40,404 nucleotides of DNA, taken from positions 1-40,404 of the forward strand of contig JAPLXU010000019.1 of assembly GCA_026395915.1 (NCBI GenBank), given 5' to 3'. The position numbers and the translations under genes were made by a program. Position 1 is the stretch's first letter. Each line of letters starts with the position of its first letter. The notes beneath the pieces are model-generated. The model was not told where the DNA came from. It was given only the letters and a program-made list of their open reading frames with translations, and ran no database searches. Shown one piece after another: positions 7,160-15,353 of the stretch. The DNA is from Candidatus Nomurabacteria bacterium. GTDB taxonomy: Bacteria; Patescibacteriota; Minisyncoccia; Phycocordibacterales; UBA9973.

Positions 7160-7233
7160 TCCACCCTCTTGGATTCGAACCAAGGACCCTCGAGGTATAA
7201 GCTCGATGCTCTAACCAACTGAGCTAAGGGTGG
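7160..7233 (-). tRNA. tRNA-Ile(TAT)
   Basis: Acceptor CCACCCT/AGGGTGG, D-arm GCTC...GAGC, anticodon stem TCGAG/CTCGA with loop CTTATAC (anticodon TAT), T-arm CTTGG-TTCGAAT-CCAAG, discriminator A73. CCA is not encoded. TAT reads AUA directly. Most bacteria instead use a CAT tRNA modified by TilS, so this is a minority arrangement. Confidence 0.9.
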
Positions 7234-7242
7234 CTACTTTTA

Positions 7243-7271
7243 ATACTACAAAATTAAGAGATTTTTCGCAA
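7243..7271 (-). promoter_or_regulatory. Promoter of tRNA-Ile and probably the PL14-like gene
   Basis: Minus strand: TTGCGA (7266-7271), 17-bp spacer, TAGTAT (7243-7248), about 9 nt upstream of the tRNA 5' end. Confidence 0.65.
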
Positions 7272-7280
7272 AGAAAAAAG

Positions 7281-9203
7281 CTAAACAGCTACAGGAGCCA
7301 CAATAAGCTCTTTCTTTTTGAGCATTATCCCATGCGCTGTCAAAATCTTCTCATATTCTTCCTGTTCCAAAGTTTCCACTTCGATGAGTCTCTTTGCTAT
7401 GGCGTCAAACGCTTTTCTGTTCTCATTCAAAACTTTTTCGGCGGATTTTATTCCATCATTTATTATTCTCGAAACTTCTGAGTCAACTTTTGTGGAAACT
7501 GTTTCAGAATATTCTTTTTCTAGAATCTCGCCATACTGTGACCTACCTCCCCCGCCCACGAGCGCTATCGGTCCGATCGCGTCGGACATGCCCCAACGAG
7601 TCACCATCGCTCGCGCCAAATTCGTCGCCACTTGCAAGTCGCTCGAAGGACCAGTCGTAATATCTCCGAAAATCATCTGCTCCGCCACGTATCCTCCGAG
7701 AGACATAGCAATATCGTCTATGAATTCTTTTTTGGATTGCAAACGGCGTTCTTCCAAAGGCAATTTCAAAGTGTACCCTCCGGCATTTCCGCGCGCGATG
7801 ATGGAAACTTTGTGCACAGGATCAGCATATGGCAAAACAGAAGCCACAAGCGCATGACCAGCTTCGTGATAAGCGGTGATTTCTTTTTCTTTTTTGGAAA
7901 GCAAGTGACTCTTCCTTTCCGGTCCGAGCATAACTTTTTCTATCGCGCGAATGAGGTCGAACTGGAAAACTTTTTTACGATTCTCTCTGGCGGCCAAAAT
8001 GGCGCCTTCGTTCATAAGCGAATATAGATCGGCACCGGAAAATCCCGGAGTGCGTTCGGCGATCAGTTTCAGATTGATATCTTCGGCGAGAGGTTTTTTT
8101 ATCGCGTGAATTTTTAATATTTCTTCGCGATCAGCGCGATCAGGCAAATCGAGAAGAACTTTTCTGTCAAAACGTCCTGGACGAATGAGCGCTGGGTCGA
8201 GCACATCAGGTCTGTTAGTCGCCGCCATCACTATCACTTTATCGTTCGGTTCGAAACCATCCATTTCAACCAATATCTGGTTCAAGGTTTGTTCGCGTTC
8301 GTCGTTTCCCCCGCCAAAGCCTCCTCCACGTGTTCGTCCGATTGCGTCTATCTCATCCACGAAAATAATTGCTGGAGCCGCTTTTTTCGCCATCTTGAAA
8401 AGGTCTCGCACTCGAGAAGCGCCGACACCCACAAACATTTCCACAAACTCGCTTCCAGATAAATGAAAGAACGGCACACCGGCTTCTCCCGCGACAGCTC
8501 TCGCGAGCAAAGTCTTTCCCGTCCCCGGAGCACCGGTCAAAATGACTCCTTTCGGAATTCTCGCTCCGATGTCCAAAAACTTTTTCGGACTTTTCAAAAA
8601 GTCCACGATTTCTTTCAACTCTTCTTTAGCTTCCTTGCACCCAGCAACATCTTTGAAGGTAACTCTATTATTCTTGTCATTCGGGTCAGTGATGCGCGCT
8701 TTGGATTGTCCGAAGGAAAGCGCCTGCATGCCAGCGCCTCTCACTTGTCGAGACAGATACCAAAAGAAAAATAAAATAAAAAGTACTGGTATTAAGAACG
8801 GGAGAATGTTCACAAGCCAAAACATAAACCCACTTTCATCTTTTATTTGTATCTCAGTTTTTGCTAGCGCTGAAGGCGTCACGCCATAGTTGAAAAGCGT
8901 TTGAGAAAGCGCTGAGCCGACTTCTTTCTTGGCTGTCTTCACGTCATTGTTCCCGTAAGTGATGGTAAGTTTGTCCCCTTCCACTACGATATTTTTCACA
9001 TCACCTGCAGAAACACTTTTCGCTAAATCAGAAACTGGAATTTCTGGAACAGCTTTTTCACCGGGAGACAAAGCCAAATATAAAGCCGTGATGAACATAA
9101 AGACAAGCAAGGCGCCAGCAATACTGCTTCCAAACCCAGTTCTCTTGGGTCCTTTTTTGCCTTTGTTTTGCGCATTTTTTTTGTTTAGAAAATTGAATTG
9201 CAT
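7281..9203 (-). CDS. ftsH: ATP-dependent zinc metalloprotease FtsH
   Basis: 640 aa from the ATG at 9203. Two N-terminal transmembrane helices flank a small external domain (about 28-50 and 130-155). The AAA+ module has Walker A GAPGTGKT (about 225), Walker B FVDEIDA, the pore motif FVG and RPGRFDR. The M41 protease domain has HEAGH (about 447) and a downstream Asp ligand. It degrades membrane and some cytosolic proteins as a hexamer. I chose the inner ATG (MQFNFL) because TATTCT lies 6 nt before it (9210-9215) and the extra upstream codons are unlike the family. The stop overlaps a weak hairpin plus T-run. Confidence 0.97.
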   Translation of the reverse strand: MQFNFLNKKNAQNKGKKGPKRTGFGSSIAGALLVFMFITALYLALSPGEKAVPEIPVSDLAKSVSAGDVKNIVVEGDKLTITYGNNDVKTAKKEVGSALSQTLFNYGVTPSALAKTEIQIKDESGFMFWLVNILPFLIPVLFILFFFWYLSRQVRGAGMQALSFGQSKARITDPNDKNNRVTFKDVAGCKEAKEELKEIVDFLKSPKKFLDIGARIPKGVILTGAPGTGKTLLARAVAGEAGVPFFHLSGSEFVEMFVGVGASRVRDLFKMAKKAAPAIIFVDEIDAIGRTRGGGFGGGNDEREQTLNQILVEMDGFEPNDKVIVMAATNRPDVLDPALIRPGRFDRKVLLDLPDRADREEILKIHAIKKPLAEDINLKLIAERTPGFSGADLYSLMNEGAILAARENRKKVFQFDLIRAIEKVMLGPERKSHLLSKKEKEITAYHEAGHALVASVLPYADPVHKVSIIARGNAGGYTLKLPLEERRLQSKKEFIDDIAMSLGGYVAEQMIFGDITTGPSSDLQVATNLARAMVTRWGMSDAIGPIALVGGGGRSQYGEILEKEYSETVSTKVDSEVSRIINDGIKSAEKVLNENRKAFDAIAKRLIEVETLEQEEYEKILTAHGIMLKKKELIVAPVAV

Positions 9204-9239
9204 TGATAGAGAATAGCACAAAAAGCATAAAAAGAGAAA

Positions 9240-9923
9240 CTATTTTTTTAGTATTCTGATTCCTGAAAAAAATTCATAAGCAGGTCCAGCAATTAACCCT
9301 AGAGAGAATGCCCATATCAATTCTTCTAAAGGAATTCCCAAAATCAATATTCCTGAAATATTTTTAATAAACCACCATTTGTGTATAGCTTCAGGAAAAA
9401 TATAGAGAAATATAAGATACGCCAGAAACATTGTCATGGCAAGAAAAATCCCGCTAGCTAATCCGTCGATAAATAAGTCGCGTCGAAAATAATACATGAA
9501 CAGTGCCATTAGTAAAAAAGTAACAATACTCGCATATATCGAATTGATATTAAAGACATAAAAAAATATATTTGAAAGAAAAATAAAAGCCGTAATAAAC
9601 AAAAACAAAAATCTTAAATGGTGATTCCCCTTTCTTGGTCGTGAAATAAATTTACTAAACAATTCTTTATAAAGAACGCTCACTATGCCACCAATAAAAA
9701 AGCCAAATAAAAAATCTTCGATACCAATACGTGAACCGGTAAAAGTTTGAGGCAACCAATAATCTTGTTGGTATAATAATTCAGAAATCGGACCTAAAAT
9801 ACCAAAAACAAAGCTCATAGTTAAGATATCGATCCTTAAATCTTTTCTGCGCAAGAAAAAAATTAACCAAATCGGAAAAAGGATTACTAGATTGCCAAAG
9901 AGATACGCATATTGATAGCTCAT
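9240..9923 (-). CDS. Multi-span membrane protein, lycopene-cyclase-domain-like
   Basis: 227 aa, about seven hydrophobic helices. Two similar halves each carry a short helix-start motif with paired acids (IGIEDFLF about residue 70; IPLEELIW about residue 200). This resembles the PxEE motif of the heterodimeric/fused lycopene-cyclase domain. No carotenoid genes are nearby, so the activity is not supported by context. The ATG at 9923 is preferred over 9932, because TATAAT on minus (9931-9936) overlaps the earlier ATG and ends 7 nt before the later one. It lies upstream of ftsH on the same strand (36-bp gap), but ftsH has its own -10 box. Confidence 0.5.
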   Translation of the reverse strand: MSYQYAYLFGNLVILFPIWLIFFLRRKDLRIDILTMSFVFGILGPISELLYQQDYWLPQTFTGSRIGIEDFLFGFFIGGIVSVLYKELFSKFISRPRKGNHHLRFLFLFITAFIFLSNIFFYVFNINSIYASIVTFLLMALFMYYFRRDLFIDGLASGIFLAMTMFLAYLIFLYIFPEAIHKWWFIKNISGILILGIPLEELIWAFSLGLIAGPAYEFFSGIRILKK

Positions 9924-9966
9924 AACTAACATTATAACACTATTTACTTTATGGTAAGATTAAATT

Positions 9967-10413
9967 ATGGCTAGTTATACGGAAAACCGAAAAGCGCGTT
10001 TCAATTACGAAATCTTGGAAAAATACGAAACCGGTATTGAGCTTTTGGGTACGGAAGTCAAATCCGTGCGAGGTGGGCAGATGTCGCTCGAGGGAGCTTT
10101 TGTCATTATTCGCGGAGGCGAAGCGTATTTAATCAATGCGAACATTCCGCCGTACCAAGCAAAAAATGCGCCGGCAGATTATGACCCGCTTCGCAATAGA
10201 AGGCTCCTGCTCACTAAAAAAGAAATCGCTGAGCTGGCTGGAAGCGAGAAAAATAAAAGTTTGACAATTGTGCCAATCTCGGTGTATAATAAAGGCAGAA
10301 AAATCAAAGTTGAAATTGCTTTAGTTAAAGGCAAGAAGAAATTTGATAAACGCGAGACTCTAAAAAAACGCGACACTGATCGCGAAATTAGACGCGAATA
10401 CAAAGAACGTTGA
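9967..10413 (+). CDS. smpB: SsrA-binding protein SmpB
   Basis: 148 aa, near the usual length. The OB-fold body carries GIELLGTEVKSVR, SLEGAF, AYLINANIPPY and RRLLL. The basic C-terminal tail (KKFDKRETLKKRD...) is the part that enters the decoding site. SmpB loads tmRNA onto stalled ribosomes. TAAGAT with an upstream TGG (9952-9960) ends 6 nt before the ATG, so the mRNA is probably leaderless. It ends in TGA, showing that TGA is a stop in this genome. The tmRNA gene follows 136 bp downstream on the same strand. Confidence 0.97.
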   Translation: MASYTENRKARFNYEILEKYETGIELLGTEVKSVRGGQMSLEGAFVIIRGGEAYLINANIPPYQAKNAPADYDPLRNRRLLLTKKEIAELAGSEKNKSLTIVPISVYNKGRKIKVEIALVKGKKKFDKRETLKKRDTDREIRREYKER

Positions 10414-10432
10414 AAACAAAATCGTAAAAAAA

Positions 10433-10530
10433 TATAAAATCAAACTTTTTCCGGTACAGATTTTTTGAAGCTTAAAAAATCCTGAAGTTCTCGGCTCGTC
10501 AGCCTCGAAACCCCTTCAAAAGTTTATTTT
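10433..10530 (-). repeat. ~96-bp structured repeat, copy A (family a)
   Basis: In reverse orientation it appears identical by eye to copy C (22917-23014) over ~96 bp, and close to copy B (12794-12876). It has terminal inverted repeats AAACTTTT/AAAAGTTT, an inner stem GGCT-GACG-AGCC, and a second stem GATTTTTT/AAAAAATC around AAGCTTC. It fills the gap between smpB and tmRNA. Confidence 0.9.
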
Positions 10531-10549
10531 AATATTTTTTTCAAAATAT

Positions 10550-10951
10550 GGGGATGAAAGGCATAGACAGCAGGCCTTTTGTTATCGATGCATACCGAGC
10601 ATGAACATAATCTCGTAAAAATTTGTTCAATAGCTTAATTGCAAAATTAGCTTCCAAAGTAAAAGCGGCAGTCTCTCCATACTTCGGTATGAATGACTTC
10701 GCTTTTGCTTCAGTTTCGGCTTACGCCTAACTGATGTCTCTCTTATAGACTTCCGATATATAGGAGCGGGCATAACATTATCGGGATAGGAAAAAGAATG
10801 TCTCAACTTTTCTCCGAAATAAAGAGGCTCGATTAAAAAATATTTGGCTCGTTTAAGAATTTTTTAATCTAAACAAAAAAAGCGCGCTATGTATGTAGAC
10901 TTCTTTACAAAAACCTTCTGCACGGGGGCTCACTTCCCCCCATCTCCACCA
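10550..10951 (+). ncRNA. ssrA: Transfer-messenger RNA (tmRNA)
   Basis: 402 nt. 5' GGGGATG pairs with CATCTCC near the 3' end, followed by A and an encoded CCA (10949-10951). The T-arm is GGGGG-CTCACTT-CCCCC, a non-standard T-loop. The conserved CTCGTAAAA follows helix 2. The tag frame ends at TAA 10728-10730 and encodes a C-terminus ...FAFASVSAYA. If the resume codon is GCA at 10641 the tag is 29 aa; if it is GCT at 10650 it is 26 aa. The exact resume codon is uncertain. smpB lies directly upstream, so both parts of trans-translation are linked. Confidence 0.93.
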
Positions 10952-10962
10952 GTGAAAACATT

Positions 10963-10990
10963 AGCGCCATTTTGGCGCTTTTTGTTTTGT
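10963..10990 (+). terminator. tmRNA terminator
   Basis: Stem AGCGCCA/TGGCGCT with a 3-nt loop, then TTTTTGTTTTG, starting 12 nt after the tmRNA CCA. Confidence 0.85.
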
Positions 10991-11110
10991 TGGTGGAGAT
11001 GAACAAGCAAACTGCTTTGCTTGCATGGGGTAATGAGCGGACGTAGCCTGTTTTGTAAAGCTTTACAAAACAGCGAGTCGGGGTCGCGGAAATTTACGAG
11101 CGACGGCGAG
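10991..11110. repeat. Cluster of palindromes downstream of tmRNA
   Basis: TGGTGGAGATG (10991-11001) is an exact inverted copy of the last 11 nt of tmRNA. It is followed by CAAGCAAA-CTGC-TTTGCTTG (11004-11023), a perfect 26-bp palindrome centred on AAGCTT (11048-11073), and an imperfect one with TTTAC/GTAAA ends (about 11093-11115). No coding frame was found in 10952-11146. Confidence 0.7.
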
Positions 11111-11146
11111 TAAATTATCTGTGACTCAATATTTCAACAATCGACA

Positions 11147-11554
11147 TTAGGCACTCTTTGTCAACTTTGCTTCTTCCTCAAAATCTTTACTAAGAAATCC
11201 GTCCCGTATCTCTCTTGCTGTTCTTGTAACCAAATCATCCCCAGGGAAACCTGTACGCAGTTTTTCAAGATTCTTGAGTACGCCCATATCTCCTCCTGGA
11301 ACAACTGCTTTCATTTTTGCTTTTGATTCTTCTAAGTAACTTTTCAGCCACGCTACTCGTTCAGGATGTCCTATAAAATAATCTGCATTTCTCTTAAGTT
11401 GATCACTTGTCTGCACATCATCCTCGTCAACACCCAAGGTGATACGCCAGAGCAAAAGTCCTTGGATCTCTTTTATCATTCTTTCTATCTCTACTTCCTC
11501 CCCTATTTTTTTATCTGCTTCGAGATGCTTTGCCCAACCATCTTCCATATTCAT
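11147..11554 (-). CDS. Hypothetical protein, mostly helical
   Basis: 135 aa from the ATG at 11554. Charged and predicted mostly alpha-helical, with no membrane segment or cysteines and no motif I recognise. The start is chosen because a TTGACA-16-TATACT promoter ends 7 nt before this ATG, while the longer frame would start within the promoter. The gene is divergent from infC and carries one of the best promoters in the window, so it is likely real and expressed. Function unknown. Confidence 0.6.
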   Translation of the reverse strand: MNMEDGWAKHLEADKKIGEEVEIERMIKEIQGLLLWRITLGVDEDDVQTSDQLKRNADYFIGHPERVAWLKSYLEESKAKMKAVVPGGDMGVLKNLEKLRTGFPGDDLVTRTAREIRDGFLSKDFEEEAKLTKSA

Positions 11555-11561
11555 AAAATAA

Positions 11562-11589
11562 AGTATATACCCCAGCATTAGTATGTCAA
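11562..11589 (-). promoter_or_regulatory. Consensus promoter of a leaderless gene
   Basis: Minus strand: perfect TTGACA (11584-11589), 16-bp spacer, TATACT (11562-11567), with the ATG at 11554. Transcription would start at or within a base or two of the start codon. Confidence 0.75.
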
Positions 11590-11611
11590 ATTTTTTAAGA
11601 ACAAAAAATTG

Positions 11612-11640
11612 TTGACTTTCAAGCCCGAATACGCTATTAT
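11612..11640 (+). promoter_or_regulatory. Promoter of infC-rpmI-rplT
   Basis: TTGACT (11612-11617), 17-bp spacer, TATTAT (11635-11640). The predicted start near 11647 leaves a ~42-nt leader before the TTG start of infC. Confidence 0.75.
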
Positions 11641-11688
11641 CCTAGAAGTCAAAGGTGCATAAGCCTCCTTGTAGACACTTCATATAAA

Positions 11689-12195
11689 TTGCGTGAAAGA
11701 ATAAACAACCAAATACGGGCGACGGAACTTCGGGTTTTGGACAGTGAAAATAAAAATCTCGGTGTTTTAAGCATAAAAGACGCTTTAGAAATGGCCCAAA
11801 GTAAGGGTCTGGATTTAATTGAGATAGGTCCGAATGCGAATCCCCCGCTCGCAAAGCTGATGGATTTCGGAAAATACCAGTACGAGATGAGCAAGAAAAT
11901 GAAGAAGGCCAAGGCTGGAGCGAATAAAACCGAGACAAAAGGAATTCAGATAAAGATAGGAACCGGAGACCACGATTTGGAATTAAAAGCGAAAACCGCT
12001 TCCAAATGGATAAAGGAAGGACATCGGGTGAAAGTGGAACTCTTCCTCGCCGGACGCGCGAAATACATGGATGAAAAATTTTTAAGAGAACGTTTAGACA
12101 GAGTATTGCATCTGATCACCGAGGATTACAAAGTGTCAGACGCTTACAAAAAAGGTCCGAAGGGTTTAACAACAACAATAGAAAAAGCAAAATAA
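11689..12195 (+). CDS. infC: Translation initiation factor IF-3
   Basis: 168 aa. The N-terminal domain begins RINNQIRA and includes LDLIEIGPNANPP and LMDFGKYQYE. After a Lys-rich linker, the C-terminal domain has IQIKIGTGDHDLELK and GHRVKVELFLAGR. IF-3 binds the 30S subunit and checks the start codon. The only suitable start is TTG at 11689, with no SD. Non-standard starts on infC are widespread because IF-3 discriminates against them and so represses its own synthesis. It is first in an operon with rpmI (1-bp gap) and rplT. Confidence 0.95.
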   Translation: MRERINNQIRATELRVLDSENKNLGVLSIKDALEMAQSKGLDLIEIGPNANPPLAKLMDFGKYQYEMSKKMKKAKAGANKTETKGIQIKIGTGDHDLELKAKTASKWIKEGHRVKVELFLAGRAKYMDEKFLRERLDRVLHLITEDYKVSDAYKKGPKGLTTTIEKAK

Positions 12196-12196
12196 C

Positions 12197-12394
12197 ATGG
12201 GTAAAGGAATGAAAACAAACAAGTCATATAGCAAGAGATTGAAAATCACAAAAAGTGGAAAGTTGATCGCGCGCAAGCCCGGTTTCAACCATTTCAATGC
12301 AAAACAATCCCGCAACAAACAGCTCGCCGGCAAAAAGGGCAGGAGTTTCATCATTAAAAATAAACCAAAGTCGTATCTGTTGCCTTTTTCTTAA
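12197..12394 (+). CDS. rpmI: 50S ribosomal protein bL35
   Basis: 65 aa, highly basic, with the family start MKTNKSYSKRLK and RKPGFNHFNAKQS. Two ATGs are possible, 12197 (MGKGMKTNKS) and 12209; I use the first because the family normally has a few residues before MKTNK. It lies between infC and rplT as in most bacteria. The gap to rplT carries repeated ACTTTATAA-like units. Confidence 0.93.
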   Translation: MGKGMKTNKSYSKRLKITKSGKLIARKPGFNHFNAKQSRNKQLAGKKGRSFIIKNKPKSYLLPFS

Positions 12395-12436
12395 TACTTT
12401 ATAACTTTAAGAACTTTATAAACTTTAAAACTATTT

Positions 12437-12781
12437 ATGACCAGAATAAAAAAGGGAGTACACGCATTAAAGAGACGAAGAAGTGTCTTGAAACAAACAA
12501 AAGGATTCCGTCACGGACGAAGCACGAAAGAACGCCAAGCAAAAGACGCGCTTTTGCATGCAGGAAACTACGCTTACGCGCACAGAAAGGACAAAAAGTC
12601 GCACAACAGAAAACTTTGGAATATAAAGATAAACGCCAGAGCGCGAGAACTCGGCACGACTTATTCAAAATTGATTGACAGTCTAAAAAAGAAAAACGTG
12701 TTGTTAGATAGAAAAATCCTAGCAGACCTAGCCGAGCACCAGCCAAAAACTTTCGCAAAGGTTCTAGAAAGCGTGAAGTAA
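12437..12781 (+). CDS. rplT: 50S ribosomal protein bL20
   Basis: 114 aa, full length. It starts MTRIKKGVHALKRR and contains KGFRHGRS, YAYAHRKDKK, NRKLW and INARARELG, all typical of bL20. It helps early 50S assembly through 23S rRNA domain I, and in other bacteria represses its own operon. It is last in infC-rpmI-rplT; the structured repeat copy B follows 12 bp after the stop. Confidence 0.96.
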   Translation: MTRIKKGVHALKRRRSVLKQTKGFRHGRSTKERQAKDALLHAGNYAYAHRKDKKSHNRKLWNIKINARARELGTTYSKLIDSLKKKNVLLDRKILADLAEHQPKTFAKVLESVK

Positions 12782-12793
12782 AAAATAAAATGT

Positions 12794-12876
12794 AACTTTT
12801 GGAGGGGTTTCGAGGCTGACGAGCCGAGAACTTCAGGATTTTTTAAGCTTCAAAAAATCTGTACCAGAAAAAGCTA
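12794..12876 (+). repeat. ~96-bp structured repeat, copy B (family a)
   Basis: Same core as copies A and C, with small changes (GGAGGGG for GAAGGGG, ACCAG for ACCGG) and diverged outer ends. It lies between the convergent rplT and SLOG genes. Confidence 0.85.
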
Positions 12877-12892
12877 TATTTTATTTTTTACT

Positions 12893-13483
12893 CTAAATTT
12901 TATACTCCGCTACTTTATCTTTTTTGACGAGAGCGATGATGTCTTCCACGATTTTTTTCGGATCAAGATTGTTGACGATTTTTGTGTTGACTCTGTGTCC
13001 TTTTTCTATAATTTCTTTGAGTTCGGCGCCCATTTCCCACGGACCTTCAAAAATGCCTATCGGCTTTCCATCTTCAAAAGCGACTGTGAATTCGTGAATA
13101 GTTCCAATGCGTCCGCAACCGCAAATGACAGCGTCCGCCGAGCGAGTGAGAAGTATATCGCGACCGGCATAGCCAAAACCTGTATACATAACCAAATCCA
13201 TATAATCAAGCGGGAGTTTGTAGACCTCCACGTGTTCCCTTTCGGATGCGGCAGGAGATATTCCCACGCAAATTCCGCCCACTTCTTTGAATCCCATCGC
13301 CGTCCATAATGGAAACCCTGTCGTAGCCCCCGTCACTAAAATTGCCCCATGTCGGGCAATTTCCCGTCCGAGTTCTTTTGCTTTATCGAGTGCTCCAATA
13401 CCGCAATGCCCTGTCTCTGCCGCGCCTGAAACGCAAATTTTTATTTGATTGTGCCCATGCTTGTCTGTTGAATTTAAATCCAT
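12893..13483 (-). CDS. SLOG/LOG-family Rossmann protein (TIGR00725-like)
   Basis: 196 aa. The Rossmann-type start KICVSGAAETG is followed by GAILVTGATTGFP, GICVGISPAASE, a DAVICGCGRIGTIHE nucleotide loop (equivalent to PGGxGTxxE of LOG proteins) and GKPIGIFEGP. LOG enzymes release cytokinin bases from nucleotides; this subgroup's substrate is unknown, and the loop departs from the LOG consensus (CGCGRIGT). TATTAT on minus (13490-13495) ends 6 nt before the ATG, so it is probably leaderless. It follows the beta-CASP gene on the same strand with its own promoter. Confidence 0.75.
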   Translation of the reverse strand: MDLNSTDKHGHNQIKICVSGAAETGHCGIGALDKAKELGREIARHGAILVTGATTGFPLWTAMGFKEVGGICVGISPAASEREHVEVYKLPLDYMDLVMYTGFGYAGRDILLTRSADAVICGCGRIGTIHEFTVAFEDGKPIGIFEGPWEMGAELKEIIEKGHRVNTKIVNNLDPKKIVEDIIALVKKDKVAEYKI

Positions 13484-13523
13484 GTTGCTATAATAGCATA
13501 AAAAAACTTTTTTGTAATTTTTA

Positions 13524-14888
13524 TTAGCAAGACAACGTCACACTGCTTCCCTGTTCCGGCGTTGATGCGTCGATTCCTAAATTGTCTGTAAGTTTTTGAA
13601 CCAAGAACATGGACGATTTTGGTTCACCCATGACGACAAAGACTTTCTTGAGCGTCTCTTGCGTGTCTTCGACAAAAGCGAGCAAGCCGTCGGAATCTTT
13701 ATGCCCGGAATATCCAGTAATTGTCACGACGTGCGCCCTGACAACTACATCTTCGCCCGTTATACGCACCGTTTTGACCCCTTCTTGGATCAAACGTCCC
13801 GGACTGCCGACTGCTTGATATCCAGTGAGAAGCAAAGTATTGTTCGGATCCGGCAAATAATGTCTCTCGTGATGTACTATTCTCCCGCCGGTAGACATCC
13901 CGCTTCCGGCAATGACAATCTTCGGATTGGGTACGTTTCCGATCATTCGAGATTCTTCCGATTTCAAAGTGCTGTGCAGGCCCGGAAAATCAAACAGATA
14001 TTTATCGTGTGTCATAGCTTTTTGCGCGCTTTCATTAAAATAATTTCTAAATTGTTTGAAAACTTCCGTCAGACGGATGGCAAGTGGTGAATCAAGAAAA
14101 ATAGGCATGACCGGTATGCGTTTTCCCTCCACGAGAGCGTCGAGTTCAAACAAAAGTTCTTGCGAACGTTCGAGCGAAAAAGTCGGAATGATAAGCGTTC
14201 CCTTTCTTTTATAATTATCCTCAATCGTTTCTTCTAAATATTTCCTGCGATCGTCTTTTGACTCGTGATTTCTGTCTCCATAAACTGACTCCATAACTAA
14301 ATAATCAATGTCTGTGACTTTTTCAGTATCGGGAAGGAGCATAGATGGTGAATTACCCAAGTCGCCAGTGAAAAGGATTTTTTTGCCGTTATAGACAAAC
14401 AAAACCATCGCCGAACCCAATATGTGCCCTGCATTCAAAAAAGTGACTTCAACATTTTCAGTGATTTTTATAGACTGGTGATATTTCAAACCTTCCCAAA
14501 GCGACAAGGTTATTTTTATATTTTCTGGAGTGTAAATTTTGTCCAAATCGAGTTCCGTGTTTTTAGATAGAATGCCCGCCGTGTCTTCCAACATCGGCCC
14601 TGCGAGAGCGCGAGTTGGCTCGGTAGAATAAATTTTTCCGCGAAAGCCGTCATTCACAAGTTTCGGAATACGACCCAAATGATCAACATGAGCGTGAGTG
14701 ACAAAGAGAATGTCTATTTCCTTCGGGTCATAAAGAAAAGGGTCCCAGTTGATATCGTCAGCCACTTTTGTTCCCTGAGTGAGTCCGCAGTCAACTAAAA
14801 CTCTCTTTCCATCTATTTCCAAAAGAAAGTTCGCTCCAGTTACAGAACCTGTTCCCCCACAAAATGTTATTTTGGCAGTTTTTTCCAT
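13524..14888 (-). CDS. Metallo-beta-lactamase / beta-CASP ribonuclease (CPSF-like)
   Basis: 454 aa. The MBL core has HAHVDH (motif 2), NAGHILGSAM (motif 3) and FTGDLG (motif 4). The beta-CASP cap has PTFSLERSQELLF, DSPLAIR, SGMSTGGR and a C-terminal HVVTITGYSGHKD. This layout matches bacterial and archaeal CPSF-type RNA endo/exonucleases. It probably acts on RNA in the cytoplasm; the substrate is unknown. A TAAAAT ends 6 nt before the ATG, although the VanZ-like gene ends only 4 bp upstream, so it may also be co-transcribed. Confidence 0.9.
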   Translation of the reverse strand: MEKTAKITFCGGTGSVTGANFLLEIDGKRVLVDCGLTQGTKVADDINWDPFLYDPKEIDILFVTHAHVDHLGRIPKLVNDGFRGKIYSTEPTRALAGPMLEDTAGILSKNTELDLDKIYTPENIKITLSLWEGLKYHQSIKITENVEVTFLNAGHILGSAMVLFVYNGKKILFTGDLGNSPSMLLPDTEKVTDIDYLVMESVYGDRNHESKDDRRKYLEETIEDNYKRKGTLIIPTFSLERSQELLFELDALVEGKRIPVMPIFLDSPLAIRLTEVFKQFRNYFNESAQKAMTHDKYLFDFPGLHSTLKSEESRMIGNVPNPKIVIAGSGMSTGGRIVHHERHYLPDPNNTLLLTGYQAVGSPGRLIQEGVKTVRITGEDVVVRAHVVTITGYSGHKDSDGLLAFVEDTQETLKKVFVVMGEPKSSMFLVQKLTDNLGIDASTPEQGSSVTLSC

Positions 14889-14892
14889 CAGT

Positions 14893-15306
14893 TTATTTTA
14901 CCTTATTTCCTTCAGTTAGCATAATTCTCTTAAAAAAGTAAAGAATTGCAAAAACGCCACCAGAGAGATCGAAAAGAATGTCCGAAAAGGTGTCTAAATA
15001 ATTAAAAGAATCACGGATAGTCACATTATTTACTAAAATTTCAAACACTTCCCATCCTATTCCAACAAGAAGTACACAAAGCAATATTTTTATAATAAAT
15101 TGAAAAGTCAGAGCCTTAGACTCTGTAAATAAAAAATACAAAGAAGCTAGCCCGATCCAAAATCCCCCGAGAAAATGCATCGGCATATCAAAGTACCAGA
15201 TAGTGTAGTACCAATAGAATTTATTCGCGACAAAATTGACTATAAAAATAAAAAGGATAAAGCAAATCAGACGTTTTATCAATTTTTTTCTGTCTATTCT
15301 GTCCAT
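14893..15306 (-). CDS. VanZ/DUF2238-like small membrane protein
   Basis: 137 aa from the ATG at 15306, four predicted helices. It has MPMHFLGGFWIGL, GWEVFEIL and DTFSDILFDLSGG, the conserved polar residues of VanZ/DUF2238-like membrane proteins. Function in CPR unknown. The start is chosen because TATACT on minus (15313-15318) ends 6 nt before this ATG. It is followed directly by the beta-CASP nuclease gene. Confidence 0.65.
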   Translation of the reverse strand: MDRIDRKKLIKRLICFILFIFIVNFVANKFYWYYTIWYFDMPMHFLGGFWIGLASLYFLFTESKALTFQFIIKILLCVLLVGIGWEVFEILVNNVTIRDSFNYLDTFSDILFDLSGGVFAILYFFKRIMLTEGNKVK

Positions 15307-15353
15307 TTGATTAGTATACAGCAAAATAATATTCAAGAAAACATCCTGATAAG

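Noticed and set aside
7153-7218. N-terminal extension of the PL14-like frame
   Set aside because: It reads across the tRNA-Ile gene; the inner ATG at 7152 is the first start outside the tRNA.
7318-8027. Long + strand frames opposite ftsH
   Set aside because: They are antisense shadows of a strongly conserved gene, with no family match, promoter or start signal of their own.
9240-9923. Carotenoid pathway
   Set aside because: Only one cyclase-like membrane protein is seen, with no phytoene synthase or desaturase nearby.
10411-10413. Use of the UGA-glycine code (code 25)
   Set aside because: smpB ends at TGA at its expected length, so UGA acts as a stop.
13596-14090. 164-aa + strand frame opposite the beta-CASP nuclease
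   Set aside because: It mirrors a conserved coding region, its composition is unusual for a protein, and no start signals were seen.
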